Counted from the first letter of the stretch, positions 51,891 to 61,378 are shown. The stretch is DNA of 64,000 nucleotides from TMP-86 sp039807285 (GCA_044226785.1 JBGAGK010000023.1:1-64000), one strand, 5' to 3'. Made by a program: numbers and translations. Notes: a model not told the origin generated them from the letters alone.

Positions 51891-54800
51891 ATGAAGCGCC
51901 GGATCCTCATCGTCACGCTGCTGGTTCTGGTGCTGTTCCTGGCGCTGCCGGTGGGAGCGGTGTACTGGATTCTCCATACGACCAGTGGTCTGGAGTTCGC
52001 GCTGTCCCAGCTCCACCACCTGGATCACATCGTACGCATCCGTGCGGGCGGTGTTCGCGGAAACCTGGTGGATGGTGTACGGATCGCGACGCTGGACATC
52101 GGCCACGAACGGGTCGGGATCCATGTCGAGGATATTTCCCTGCGCGTCGCACCGCACGCCCTGTTGCTCCAGCAGGTGAAGGTGGAAGATGCCATGATCG
52201 GCTCGGCGCGGGTGGAAGTGTACAGTGCACGGCACGTGCCCGAACCCGGCACGCCGTTGAGGTTCCTGCCGTCTTTCCTGCGCATTTCGACCCGCGATGC
52301 GCACTTGCGTTCGGCCACTGTCGTGCTGCCCGGACATCACGAGATCCTCGCCAACAGGCTCCGGTCCGACCTGCTGCTGACCAGCCGGCACCTGCGCCTG
52401 CGGCGTGCCTTCGCGGACAGCGGCTACTTCACCGCTGCAGGGAGCTTCGACCTGGGTGCAGCCGAGCCCATCACCCTTGCAGCCGATGTGGACTGGACCC
52501 TGAAGGTCGACGATCGTGCGCCCTGGCGCGGGCATGCGCGAGCTTCGGGAGACCTGGAGGAGCTTCAGGTCAGCGCAGAGCAGGTGGCGCCGATGAAGGC
52601 CACCGTCAAGGGCAAGGCCCTGGCACTGACCCACCAGGCACATTGGCAGGCACAGCTTCAAGGCGCACACATCGATCTGCGAGCGCTGCATCCATCCGCG
52701 AAGCTGGCCGTCGCCGACGTCGATCTGGATGTCAGGGGCGATCTTCAGGGCATGCAGGTCGACGGCACCCTGCGCCCCACCACATTGCCCACGGGCGTGC
52801 TGCATCTGAGTGCCCGCGGCCCCTATCCCGGCCGCCATGTACAGATCGATGATCTGAAGATCGATGCGGGCGGCGATGTCCATGTGGATGCAAGGATGAC
52901 CCTGGATGTCACTGATTCGGGGCCCTCGCTGGATCTTTCCGGTACTGCGCGCAATTTCCGCTGGCCCATCGTTGGCGAGGCAGTGGTCCACTCCAGTGCA
53001 GCCAGTTTCAGCCTTGCAGGCGAACGACTCCCCTACCGGTTCTCGGTGCGTGGCGATGCGCGCGTGCCGAAGCTCCCGGTCTTCGAAGCGCAGGCATCAG
53101 GACTGCTGTACACCGATCACCTGCGGATCGAGACAGGACACGCCGGCTGGATCAACGGGCAAGTGCAGGCTCAGGGGAACCTTGCGTGGACGGAAGGAGA
53201 ACCCTGGAATTTCGACATCCGGGCGCAGGACCTGGATCCGGCTGCACTCTCACCCGACTGGCCTGGCCGCATTGGCCTCGCTGCCAGCATGACCGGACGG
53301 GGCCTTGGGTCCGATGCGGACTTCGATCTGCATCTGCAGCAGGCACAAGGCACCCTGCGCAATTCGGCCCTGAAGGCCGCAGGCCGCATCCGTCGCCATG
53401 GCAGTACGCTGGGATTTGACCACGTCGTCGCACACCTGGCCGATGCGCAACTGCAGGTCGATGGTACCTATGGCAACCCGCGCGACATCCGTATCTCGCT
53501 GGATGCCCCGCACCTGGATCGTCTGGTACCGGGACTCGAAGGCGGCATCAAGATCAGCGGGCGGATCGCCGGACCGCGGGGCACCGCGCGTCTCAACGGT
53601 ACGCTGACAGGCCATGACCTCGGGTTTTCCCGGCTGACCCTGGAATCGGTGCACGCCGGAATCGACCTCGATCTGTCGGACCGGCACGACTCGCAGCTGG
53701 ACTTCCTGGCGCGCGGTGTCAGCTACCACGGTCAAGGTCTTGGAACCGTCAAGGCGGGCCTGGAAGGCCGGGCCTCGAACCACCGTTTCACGATCGATTC
53801 CGCCGGCGGACTGATCGATCTGCATGGCGCCATCAGTGGTTCCTACGATCCGAAGGGGTGGCGCGGCACCATCGGCAAGCTCGACCTGCACAATGCCGAC
53901 ATCGTCAACGTGCATCTGCAGTCTCCGGCCGCGATCAGCGCCTCCGCGGATGCAGCACATCTGGAACCGGTGTGCCTGCTGGGCACCGGCGAGCGGGTCT
54001 GTGTGCAGGGCAACTGGTCGCGCCGCGGGCCTTTCGATCTCCAGGCACAGGGGAGCGGAATTCCGCTGCGGGCGATCGGCGCGAATTTCGCCACCCGACC
54101 CGACTACAGCGGCCTGCTGGGCTTTGACCTTCAGGCCCAGGGCACCTCGCTCATGGATATTACGGGTCATCTGACCGCGGAGCTGGCGGAGGGCCGGCTG
54201 CGCTACAAGCTTCCGAGCGGTCGGGATGCGGAGCTGCTGCTGGGCAATGGAAATGCGCGGATCATTGCGACACCGGAGCAGGTGAGCGCGCAACTGCACA
54301 TCGCTGCCACCGAACAGAGCCAGCTGGATGTGAAACTGGCGGGCCGCCGCACGGCCGGGCAGGACCTCTGGCAGACACCCATCACTGGCGAGATCCACAC
54401 CCAGGCGCATGAGCTCGGATTCCTGGCCGTGATGGTGGATCAGATCGACCGCTCGGTCGGCGAGATGAACGCAGACCTCGACGTGAGCGGGACCCTCGGA
54501 GCGCCACGGCTGGACGGCTCGATCCAACTGCACAAGGGGGAACTCGATTTCTACCAGGTCAATCTGCTGATGCGGGCCATCGAGGCACGGATCGATGTCA
54601 GCGGCACACAGGTGAAGCTGAGCGGCAGCTCGAAGATCGGCGATGGCACGGCGAACATCGACGGGCAACTGGACTGGCAGGGCCGCAGGCCCCAGGGGCA
54701 GTTCACGCTCAAAGGCAGCAGGCTCATGCTGGTGAATGTGCCGGAACTGCGCGCCGACGCCTCGCCCGACCTTGCCTTCAGGATCGATGGCCGCCGTGTC

Positions 54801-55628
54801 GACGTCAGTGGCACCATCACCATCCCCTATGCACGCATCAAGCCGGCAGATCTGACCGGCGCCCAGCTCGCCTCCGGCGACGAGGTCATCCTCGGTGAAC
54901 AGAACTCCGCAGAGGATCTGCGCCTGCAGGTGTACACCGACGTCAAGCTCGTACTCGGACCGGATGTCACGGTGGATACCTATGGCCTGACGGGCCGGCT
55001 CACCGGCAGCGTAGCTGCCACCAGCGATCCTTCGGGAACCGCACGGGGATCCGGCGAGCTGCACATCGCTGACGGCAAGTATGCCGCCTACGGCCGGTTG
55101 CTGGATATCGAGCGAGGCCGGCTCATTTTCAACGGCGGACTGGTCAGTGACCCGGCGGTGGACCTGCGCGCGGTCAAGGTGTTTCCGGATGTCACCGCCG
55201 GTGTCAACGTGCGCGGCAAGCTGCGCAATCCGCAGCTCAGTTTCTTCTCCGATCCGCCCCTGCCCCAGTCCCAGATCGTGTCGGTGCTGGTGGCCGGCGG
55301 CACCATTGAATCCCTGCAGAAGAGCGGCACCCAGCAGGTCGGCCAGGCACGCAACGAATTGCTGGCACAGGGTGGGGCCATCGTGGCGCAGCAGCTCGGC
55401 GCACGCCTCGGCGTGGAGGATGTCGGTCTGGAGTCGGACACGCTCAACCAGACCTCGCTGGTCCTGGGAAAATTCCTGAATCCGCGGCTCTATGTCAGCT
55501 ACGGCATCAGCCTTTCCGAGGCGCTGAACACCGTCAAGCTGCGCTACACCCTGAGCGACCACTGGACCTTCAAGATCGAGGCCGGCGAGAACCGCAGCGC
55601 GGACCTGGTATTTACCATAGAGCGCTGA
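51891..55628 (+). CDS. tamB: Translocation and assembly module protein TamB
   Basis: 1245 residues, normal for TamB. An N-terminal membrane anchor (LIVTLLVLVLFLALPVGAVYWIL) leads into a very long beta-rich periplasmic region of AsmA-like repeats and the C-terminal DUF490 domain. The latter includes TYGLTGRLTGSVAATSDPSGTARGSGELHI, SQIVSVLVAGG and the end DLVFTIER. It spans the periplasm, contacts TamA and probably forms a hydrophobic groove for phospholipids. The ATG follows the tamA stop with no gap. Confidence 0.95.
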   Translation: MKRRILIVTLLVLVLFLALPVGAVYWILHTTSGLEFALSQLHHLDHIVRIRAGGVRGNLVDGVRIATLDIGHERVGIHVEDISLRVAPHALLLQQVKVEDAMIGSARVEVYSARHVPEPGTPLRFLPSFLRISTRDAHLRSATVVLPGHHEILANRLRSDLLLTSRHLRLRRAFADSGYFTAAGSFDLGAAEPITLAADVDWTLKVDDRAPWRGHARASGDLEELQVSAEQVAPMKATVKGKALALTHQAHWQAQLQGAHIDLRALHPSAKLAVADVDLDVRGDLQGMQVDGTLRPTTLPTGVLHLSARGPYPGRHVQIDDLKIDAGGDVHVDARMTLDVTDSGPSLDLSGTARNFRWPIVGEAVVHSSAASFSLAGERLPYRFSVRGDARVPKLPVFEAQASGLLYTDHLRIETGHAGWINGQVQAQGNLAWTEGEPWNFDIRAQDLDPAALSPDWPGRIGLAASMTGRGLGSDADFDLHLQQAQGTLRNSALKAAGRIRRHGSTLGFDHVVAHLADAQLQVDGTYGNPRDIRISLDAPHLDRLVPGLEGGIKISGRIAGPRGTARLNGTLTGHDLGFSRLTLESVHAGIDLDLSDRHDSQLDFLARGVSYHGQGLGTVKAGLEGRASNHRFTIDSAGGLIDLHGAISGSYDPKGWRGTIGKLDLHNADIVNVHLQSPAAISASADAAHLEPVCLLGTGERVCVQGNWSRRGPFDLQAQGSGIPLRAIGANFATRPDYSGLLGFDLQAQGTSLMDITGHLTAELAEGRLRYKLPSGRDAELLLGNGNARIIATPEQVSAQLHIAATEQSQLDVKLAGRRTAGQDLWQTPITGEIHTQAHELGFLAVMVDQIDRSVGEMNADLDVSGTLGAPRLDGSIQLHKGELDFYQVNLLMRAIEARIDVSGTQVKLSGSSKIGDGTANIDGQLDWQGRRPQGQFTLKGSRLMLVNVPELRADASPDLAFRIDGRRVDVSGTITIPYARIKPADLTGAQLASGDEVILGEQNSAEDLRLQVYTDVKLVLGPDVTVDTYGLTGRLTGSVAATSDPSGTARGSGELHIADGKYAAYGRLLDIERGRLIFNGGLVSDPAVDLRAVKVFPDVTAGVNVRGKLRNPQLSFFSDPPLPQSQIVSVLVAGGTIESLQKSGTQQVGQARNELLAQGGAIVAQQLGARLGVEDVGLESDTLNQTSLVLGKFLNPRLYVSYGISLSEALNTVKLRYTLSDHWTFKIEAGENRSADLVFTIER

Positions 55629-55725
55629 CGAAGTTTGACCGCGCGATAACGGCAACCGGCCCGATCCGCAAGAGCACCGGGCAAGGTCCGGTCAACCGCG
55701 GGATGCCTGCCCCGTTTTCAGTATC

Positions 55726-57114
55726 ATGCTCTCCGAAATCGCCGTATTGCGCTTCGGCCTTGGCGCCCGCCCGGGGGAGTTGACAGACGCAGCCCACGAC
55801 CCCCGCGGCTGGCTGGTCCGGCAACTCTCAGGCCCGGTGCCGCTGGCGTCCAGTCTCACGCTGACCCCCAGCGCATCCATCCTCGCAGACGTCATGGAGG
55901 CCCGCCAGAAGCGCAGGCAGGCAAGAGCCGATGGAAGCGCGGCCACACCCGCTGCCACGGCCGCTGCTGAGCTGGTCAAGCAAGCATGGCTTCCCCACTA
56001 TCGTGAGCAGGTGCTGGCGCGTACCCAGAGCGCCGTGCTCACCGACCGGCCCTTTGCCGAGCGTCTGGTGCAGTTCTGGTCCAACCATTTTGCCGTGTCC
56101 GCGGACAAGGGACTGGTCACGGGCATTGCAGGCACCCTCGAGAACGAAGCCATCCGGCCCCATGCCTGCGGGCATTTCGCCGACCTGCTGCGGGCGGTGG
56201 AACAGCACCCGGCGATGATCCTGTTTCTGGACAACCAGGCATCCGTGGGCCCGAATTCCCGCGCGCAGCGCCTGTTCGCACGGCGTGACCCACAGCACCG
56301 GCATGGCATCAACGAGAACCTGGCCCGCGAGACCCTGGAACTGCACACGCTCGGCGTGAATGGCGGCTACACCCAGGCCGATGTCACCAGTTTCGCCAGG
56401 GTCCTGACCGGCTGGTCGGTCGGCAGGCTGCACGAACGGGCACCCGCCCTGCCTGGCGCGTTCGTGTTCCGTGAGGCCATGCACGAGCCCGGAGCCCAGA
56501 TCGTGCTGGGACTTCGTTTCGCCGAAGATGGCATCGCCCAGGGAGAAGCCGTGCTGGACATGTTGGCCAGGCACCCGTCGACCGCGCGATTCCTCGCCAC
56601 CAAGCTCGCCCGCCATTTCATCGCCGACGATCCGCCGCCGGCTGCTGTGGATCGCCTGGCGCGCGCCTATCAGGACAGTGAAGGATTCCTGCCATCGGTT
56701 TATCAGGCACTGGTGGAGGAGCAACTCGCCTGGCAGATGCCCTCGCAGAAGTTCAAGACTCCGCAGGACCTGGTCTTTTCGACCCTGCGTACGCTGGGGA
56801 TCGAGCCATCCGACCCCGGAGATGTCCTGCCCGGTTTCGAGTTTCTCGGACAGCGCACCTTCACGCCGGGCTCACCGGCTGGCTGGCCGGACACGGCACG
56901 CAACTGGGATGGCCCGGATGCACTGATGCATCGCGTGCTCTGGGCCACCCGGGTCGGTGAGCGCTTCGAGCACGGCCTTGATCCTCAGAAGCTGTGCGAC
57001 CAGGCCCTGGGGCGTTGCGCCCGGCCCGAAACCCGATCAGCCGTGGCGCATGCCGCAACCGGCGCACAGGCACTTGCGCTTCTGATCATGAGCCCGGAGT
57101 TCCAGCGGCGATGA
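55726..57114 (+). CDS. DUF1800 family protein
   Basis: 462 residues. The opening IAVLRFGLGARPGE, the FWSNHFAVSADKG helix, ENLARETLELHTLGVNGGYTQADVTSFARVLTGWSV and the C-terminal QALALLIMSPEFQRR are typical DUF1800 blocks. No signal peptide is obvious. Function is unknown; these genes almost always precede a Tat-exported DUF1501 gene, as here, with a four-base overlap. Confidence 0.92.
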   Translation: MLSEIAVLRFGLGARPGELTDAAHDPRGWLVRQLSGPVPLASSLTLTPSASILADVMEARQKRRQARADGSAATPAATAAAELVKQAWLPHYREQVLARTQSAVLTDRPFAERLVQFWSNHFAVSADKGLVTGIAGTLENEAIRPHACGHFADLLRAVEQHPAMILFLDNQASVGPNSRAQRLFARRDPQHRHGINENLARETLELHTLGVNGGYTQADVTSFARVLTGWSVGRLHERAPALPGAFVFREAMHEPGAQIVLGLRFAEDGIAQGEAVLDMLARHPSTARFLATKLARHFIADDPPPAAVDRLARAYQDSEGFLPSVYQALVEEQLAWQMPSQKFKTPQDLVFSTLRTLGIEPSDPGDVLPGFEFLGQRTFTPGSPAGWPDTARNWDGPDALMHRVLWATRVGERFEHGLDPQKLCDQALGRCARPETRSAVAHAATGAQALALLIMSPEFQRR

Positions 57115-58361
57115 ACACCAAAACCGTCCAGCCACTCAGCCGTCGCGGCTTCCTCCTGGGCGCCACGGCCCTCACCGTGGGCGGCTCTTTGCCCCGGGTG
57201 CTGTTCGCCCGGACGGCCGGTGGGGCTCGTGGGCAAGGCATTGCCGCGGGCGCATCCTCCCCCCGCCTGGTCGTCGTGATCCTGCGCGGAGCGCTCGACG
57301 GACTCGCCGCTGTGCCTCCCTATGGCGACCCGCACTACGCGGATCTTCATCAGGAGCTGGCCATCGGAAAACCGGGATCCGCCGGCGCGCTGGACCTCGA
57401 CGGGCATTTCGGGCTGCACCCCTCGCTTGCCTTCCTGCATGAGCGCTACCTCGCGCACGAACTGGCCGTGATCCATGCCGTGTCCTCGCCGTACCGGGAG
57501 CGATCGCACTTCGATGGCCAGGCCGTGATCGAGAACGGGCTCACGAGCAACCAGGGCAGCGCCGATGGCTGGTTGAACCGGACCCTCGCGGCATGGCCGG
57601 CAGCTCCGGGCCATCACGGCGCGGAGCGCGCGCTGGGAGTCGGGCAGAACCTGCCCTTGATCCTGCGCGGGCCGGAGGAAGTGATGTCCCGGGCCGCGCA
57701 GCCCGAACCGGATGCGGACGATGATCTGCTCATGCGGCTTGCCGACCTGTATGCCGATGATCCCTGGTTTTCGAGCCGGCTGAGCCGGGCGGTCGACTCG
57801 CAGCGGCTGGCGCCCTCCATGGGCGCCGGCAGCGGGCGAGGATCGCGCCTCGACAAATCCGCGACGCTTGCCGGCACGATTCTCGCGTTACCCGATGGCC
57901 CCGACATCGCGGTGTTCGACGCCACGGGCTGGGACACCCATGCGAATCAGGGTGGTGCCAGTGGCAATCTCGCACGGCATCTTTCCGGACTGGACGATGC
58001 CCTGAAAACCCTGGCATCCACACTGGGCGATCGCTGGTCACGAACGGCCGTGGTCGTGGTCACCGAATTCGGCCGGACCGCAGCCATGAACGGCACCCGG
58101 GGAACCGACCACGGGACCGGCACCTGCTGCTTCGTGCTGGGCGGAGCAATCGCCGGTGGCCGCGTGATCACCGACTGGCCCGGCCTGGGTCCGAAGGATC
58201 TATTCCAGGGGCGGGACCTCAGACCCACCCGGGACCTTCGAAGCGTGTTCAAATCCGTGCTGGGCGATCATCTGCAGGTGCCCGCCGAGGCGCTGGAGGC
58301 GAGCGTATTCCCGGACAGCCGTTCGGCCGGCCCCTTGAAGGGCTTGATCAGGGGGGCCTGA
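57111..58361 (+). CDS. DUF1501 family protein, Tat-exported
   Basis: 416 residues from ATG 57111. The twin-arginine signal SRRGFLLGATALTVGG directs folded export. The body has an alkaline-phosphatase-like (sulfatase superfamily) fold suggested by LVVVILRGALDGLAAVPPYGD, FDATGWDTHANQGGASGNLARHL, VVVVTEFGRTAAMNGTRGTDHGTGTCCFVLGG. The Asp/His residues in these blocks fit a metal site. The biochemical role is not known. It is coupled to the DUF1800 gene. Confidence 0.92.
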   Translation: MNTKTVQPLSRRGFLLGATALTVGGSLPRVLFARTAGGARGQGIAAGASSPRLVVVILRGALDGLAAVPPYGDPHYADLHQELAIGKPGSAGALDLDGHFGLHPSLAFLHERYLAHELAVIHAVSSPYRERSHFDGQAVIENGLTSNQGSADGWLNRTLAAWPAAPGHHGAERALGVGQNLPLILRGPEEVMSRAAQPEPDADDDLLMRLADLYADDPWFSSRLSRAVDSQRLAPSMGAGSGRGSRLDKSATLAGTILALPDGPDIAVFDATGWDTHANQGGASGNLARHLSGLDDALKTLASTLGDRWSRTAVVVVTEFGRTAAMNGTRGTDHGTGTCCFVLGGAIAGGRVITDWPGLGPKDLFQGRDLRPTRDLRSVFKSVLGDHLQVPAEALEASVFPDSRSAGPLKGLIRGA

Positions 58362-58383
58362 TCAGGGACCTGAAGGAACCGAA

Positions 58384-58406
58384 GCGGTGCCGGATTCCGG
58401 CACCGC
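58384..58406. terminator. Hairpin between DUF1501 and H1-like genes
   Basis: GCGGTGCCGG, loop ATT and CCGGCACCGC form a perfect 10-bp stem in the 58-base gap between two convergent genes. There is no T-tract. Confidence 0.55.
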
Positions 58407-58419
58407 AAGGGCTGATTGG

Positions 58420-58944
58420 TCAGAAATCGGTCGGGTTGAGCGACCCGAACAACCCGGGTTGCGTCACGGCGGGGGATACAGATGCTGGCGCCGGAACCGG
58501 TGCCGATACCACAGGAGCCGGACTGGGCGCCGAAGGGATCGCAGCTGGTGCTGGCGCGGGCTTCGGCGCCATCACCCTGGGTGCTACCGGCTTCGGAGCC
58601 ATCACCTTGGGCGCCACCGGCTTCGGAGCCACCGGCTTCGGAGCCGCAACCTTTGGAGCAGCCGCCTTGGGTGCCGGCTTCACTCTGGCCGGTGCCGCCT
58701 TCCGGGCTGCCGTCTTCCTGGCCGCGGGTCTGGCCGATTTCTTCGCCACCTTCCGGGCGGCCTTCGCGACCTTCTTCCTGGCCACCTTGCGGGCCACTTT
58801 GCGCGCCGGCTTTCGGGAGGATCTCGCTGCGGCCTTCTTCGCGGCCGACTTGCGTGATGCGCTTCGCGCGACCACGCGCCTGGCTTTGCCTGCCCGGGCC
58901 TTCACGGTCTTTTTTCCGGACTTCGAACGCTTCTTCTTCGCCAT
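58420..58944 (-). CDS. Histone H1-like / AlgP-like Lys-Ala-Pro-rich protein
   Basis: 174 residues. Residues 1-90 are a strongly basic Lys/Arg/Ala region of KxA/ARK steps like the tail of histone H1 and of AlgP/HctB-type bacterial nucleoid proteins. Residues about 90-155 are a Pro/Ala/Val region built from a repeated APKPVAPKVM-type unit. The last residues (LFGSLNPTDF) are ordinary and look like a conserved tag. It probably binds DNA non-specifically or condenses it. The antisense frame of equal length is rejected as a mirror of this repeat structure. Confidence 0.75.
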   Translation of the reverse strand: MAKKKRSKSGKKTVKARAGKARRVVARSASRKSAAKKAAARSSRKPARKVARKVARKKVAKAARKVAKKSARPAARKTAARKAAPARVKPAPKAAAPKVAAPKPVAPKPVAPKVMAPKPVAPRVMAPKPAPAPAAIPSAPSPAPVVSAPVPAPASVSPAVTQPGLFGSLNPTDF

Positions 58945-59115
58945 TGCAGCTACCTCATGAAGATCCGAATGCCGACAGCGAGATTAGCCCCGAAAATGTC
59001 CGCTGTCACTAGCTTCCGGACACAGGATCCCGAGGCCAGTACAAGCCAGGCGATGACCCGGCAATGGTGCGCGTCCTGCTGGCAGCGCGCGATGCGATTG
59101 CGTAACCTCGCGGCC

Positions 59116-59727
59116 ATGAATCGAGTTCAGGAAGTCTGCATCCGGCCTCGCAAGGTGTTCCGGGCACTGGCCGACACGCCGGTCGGTCCTGCCGACTATG
59201 CCCTGAGCGCGGCACAGGGCATAGCTCTTGCCCTGTTCTTCAGCCGCATGAAGAGCATGGGCCTCACGGCCGGGCTCGAAAGGATCCTGCTGCAGGCCAT
59301 CGCCCAGGGCACCCTGAGCGGCATCGCCGTCATCTGGCTGCAATCCTGGTTGTACACCTGGCTTGGGCGGCAGACCGGCGGGCAGGCGAAGCGCCCGGCC
59401 GTCATGCATGTGCTCGCCTATGGAAGCGCACCGCTCCTCATCACGCTGGCCCTGGGCTGCCTTTCGGCACTGTTCCTCGGGATCGATGCCTTCGTGGCGC
59501 AACCCAAGGACCCCGAGTTCTTCGAGACCCTGATCGGTGCCGTCCTGACCGCCGGGTTCCTGATCCCGGCACTCTGGAGCGTGATCCTGCAGGTCATGGG
59601 CCTGTCGGAAGTCCACCGGGTGCGATTTCGCGGAGCGCTGGGGACCTGGCTCCTGGGCCAGGCGCTGCAGGCCGTCCTGTCGCTGCTGTTCCTGTACAGC
59701 GTCGGCATGCCGCTGCCGAACGGCTAG
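59116..59727 (+). CDS. Yip1-domain integral membrane protein
   Basis: About 203 residues from ATG 59116 (MNRVQEVCIRPRKVFRALAD); the frame is open upstream, but homology-like sequence starts here. The opening helix with a P-x-K-x-F pattern, then five hydrophobic segments (YALSAAQGIALALFFSRM, SGIAVIWLQSWLYTWL, VLAYGSAPLLITLALGCLSALFL, VLTAGFLIPALWSVILQVMGL, LLGQALQAVLSLLFLYSV) match bacterial Yip1 proteins. Function is unknown. It is convergent with the SDR gene, overlapping by four bases. Confidence 0.72.
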   Translation: MNRVQEVCIRPRKVFRALADTPVGPADYALSAAQGIALALFFSRMKSMGLTAGLERILLQAIAQGTLSGIAVIWLQSWLYTWLGRQTGGQAKRPAVMHVLAYGSAPLLITLALGCLSALFLGIDAFVAQPKDPEFFETLIGAVLTAGFLIPALWSVILQVMGLSEVHRVRFRGALGTWLLGQALQAVLSLLFLYSVGMPLPNG

Positions 59728-60512
59728 TACCCCTGCACCATCCCGCCGTCGACCGGCACGGCGACGCCGCTGAGGTAACTGGCGCGGGCCGAGGCCAGGA
59801 AGGCGATCACGTCGGCGATCTCCCGCGGTTCGGCCATGCGCCGCAGCGGCACTTCCCGGATCACCGATGCCTCCACTGACCGGCCGCCCGCCGCTCCCTG
59901 GGGAGCACTGGCGTCCAGGACCTGCTGGACCCGGGGTGTCCGCGTCCACCCCGGGCATACGGTGTTCACCAGCACATTGTCGGCTGCGACTTCGTTCGCC
60001 AGTGTCTTTGCCCAGCCGAGGACGGCCAGGCGGATGCTGTTCGACAACAGCAGGTTGTCGATGGGCTGTTTCACCGAGGTCGAGGAGACATTCACGATGC
60101 GGCCCCATCGACGCGCGCGCATTCCCGGCAGCACCGCCCGCGCCATGCGCACGGCCGACATGAGGGTGAGCTCCACCGCTCTGGCCCAGCCGGCATCATC
60201 GATACTGTTGTTGTTTCCCGGCGGTGGCCCGCCGACATTGTTGACCAGTACCTCGACGGGTCCCAGGTTCGATGTCACCTGCTGCGCCAACGCCAGCGCC
60301 GCCGACGGCTGCGACAGATCTGCTGCAATTGCCAGGACGCCTGATTTTCCCTGTGGGTCGAGTTGCCTGCGCGCCGCCTCCAGCCGTTCGGCGCCGCGCG
60401 CGCAGATGGCGACCCGCGCGCCTTCCTGCACGAACACCTGCGCGGCAGCAAGACCAATGCCGCTGCTCGCACCCGTGACCAGGACGGAGCGGTTCGCAAG
60501 TTCCAGATCCAT
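59724..60512 (-). CDS. SDR-family oxidoreductase with non-canonical active site
   Basis: 262 residues from ATG 60512, which follows a G-rich GGGGGGG site. The Rossmann motif VLVTGASSGIGLAAAQVF, LVNNVGG and the C-terminal YLSGVAVPVDGGMVQGY are classical SDR. The Ser of the active site is present (NVSSTSVKQ), but the expected YxxxK is replaced by a SNSIR sequence. An SDR subgroup related to beta-ketoacyl reductases is known to lack this Tyr, so the protein may be inactive as a dehydrogenase or use another mechanism. It is 47 bases downstream of the esterase gene and probably co-transcribed with it. Confidence 0.85.
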   Translation of the reverse strand: MDLELANRSVLVTGASSGIGLAAAQVFVQEGARVAICARGAERLEAARRQLDPQGKSGVLAIAADLSQPSAALALAQQVTSNLGPVEVLVNNVGGPPPGNNNSIDDAGWARAVELTLMSAVRMARAVLPGMRARRWGRIVNVSSTSVKQPIDNLLLSNSIRLAVLGWAKTLANEVAADNVLVNTVCPGWTRTPRVQQVLDASAPQGAAGGRSVEASVIREVPLRRMAEPREIADVIAFLASARASYLSGVAVPVDGGMVQGY

Positions 60513-60559
60513 GTCCCCCCCCGATGGGCCGCCCCCGATCGAGGGTGCCGCCCGGTTTT

Positions 60560-61264
60560 TCAGCGCGGCGGCAGCACCTTGAGCAGAAAGCCGCGGATGT
60601 CGGCGATTTCCTCGGCACACACCGAATGAGCCATCGGATACTCGCGCCAGTTCACCTGATATCCATGCCCCGTCAGCGCATCGCGTGATCTGCGCCCGGC
60701 GTCCACCGGAATCACCGGGTCGAACTGGCCATGCGCCATGAACACGGGCGTCCGGTCGTTGGCGCTGTGCCTTTCGGCGGCCAATCCGGCTGCGTTGGCG
60801 AGATAACAGGACAGCCCCATCACGCCTGCCAGGGGCTGTTGAATGCGTACCATGGTGTACAGCGAGACCACGCCCCCCTGCGAGAACCCGGCCAGGACCA
60901 TCCTCGAAGTCTCGATGCCGCGGCCATTCTCGCGCCCGATCAGTTCGAGCACCTGGTTCATCGAAGCATTCAGGCCTTCCACGTCTTCCGCGGCACCGCG
61001 CTCCAGGCTCACGATGTCGTACCAGGCGCGCATGCGCAGACCGTCGTTGAGGGTCACTGGCCGGATCGGCGCATTGGGAAAGACGAAGCGCCACGCGCGC
61101 TCGCCCGGCCTCACCAGTTCCGGCACCACCGGCTCGAAGTCGTGCGCATCGGCACCCAGGCCATGCAGCCAGATGATGGCGGCATCGGGTCTGGGCCCGG
61201 TCTCGATGTCGATGGTCTGAAGCAAGGCGGAGCACTCCGGAGGACGGCGCTGCGCATCATACAC
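60560..61264 (-). CDS. Phospholipase/carboxylesterase family hydrolase
   Basis: About 234 residues from a GTG at 61264, near the usual length of about 220; an open frame continues to 61396 but would overlap argR. The start is uncertain. The alpha/beta-hydrolase triad is clear: nucleophile in LAGFSQGGVVSLY, Asp in AHGQFDPVIPV and His in PMAHSVCAEE; IIWLHGLGADAHDFEPVVPEL is the family's opening. These enzymes hydrolyse short acyl esters, and relatives act as acyl-protein thioesterases. It is divergent from argR. Confidence 0.85.
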   Translation of the reverse strand: MYDAQRRPPECSALLQTIDIETGPRPDAAIIWLHGLGADAHDFEPVVPELVRPGERAWRFVFPNAPIRPVTLNDGLRMRAWYDIVSLERGAAEDVEGLNASMNQVLELIGRENGRGIETSRMVLAGFSQGGVVSLYTMVRIQQPLAGVMGLSCYLANAAGLAAERHSANDRTPVFMAHGQFDPVIPVDAGRRSRDALTGHGYQVNWREYPMAHSVCAEEIADIRGFLLKVLPPR

Positions 61265-61331
61265 CGATGACTTCGGTCTCCTCGCTGAGGCGGCCCGGCT
61301 CCGGAAGCGGGAATCCGCCGTTGACAGAGCA

Positions 61332-61366
61332 TGCATTTTTATGCAAGGATCTCGCAAATTTATGCA
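61332..61366. promoter_or_regulatory. Tandem ARG-box operator of argR
   Basis: Two similar boxes start at 61332 (TGCATTTTTATGCA, a perfect TGCAT-N4-ATGCA palindrome) and 61353 (CGCAAATTTATGCA). The 21-base offset is the normal spacing of paired ARG boxes bound by one ArgR hexamer. TTGACA at 61321-61326 could be the -35 of the argR promoter, though no good -10 was found. The second box ends 12 bases before the argR ATG, so ArgR would repress its own operon, argR-argG. Confidence 0.75.
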
Positions 61367-61378
61367 CACCTCCTTTCC

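Noticed and set aside
50430..52991. 853-codon open frame antisense to tamA and tamB
   Set aside because: Spans two well-supported genes on the other strand; composition rich in Gly/His/Gln typical of GC-rich antisense frames.
53250..55655. 801-codon open frame antisense to tamB
   Set aside because: Same reason: the sense strand carries the conserved DUF490 end of TamB.
58436..58960. 174-codon Gly/Ala-rich frame antisense to the H1-like gene
   Set aside because: Its repeats are a mirror of the Lys/Ala/Pro codon repeats; the H1-like frame has a sensible MAKKKRSK start and a non-repetitive C-terminus.
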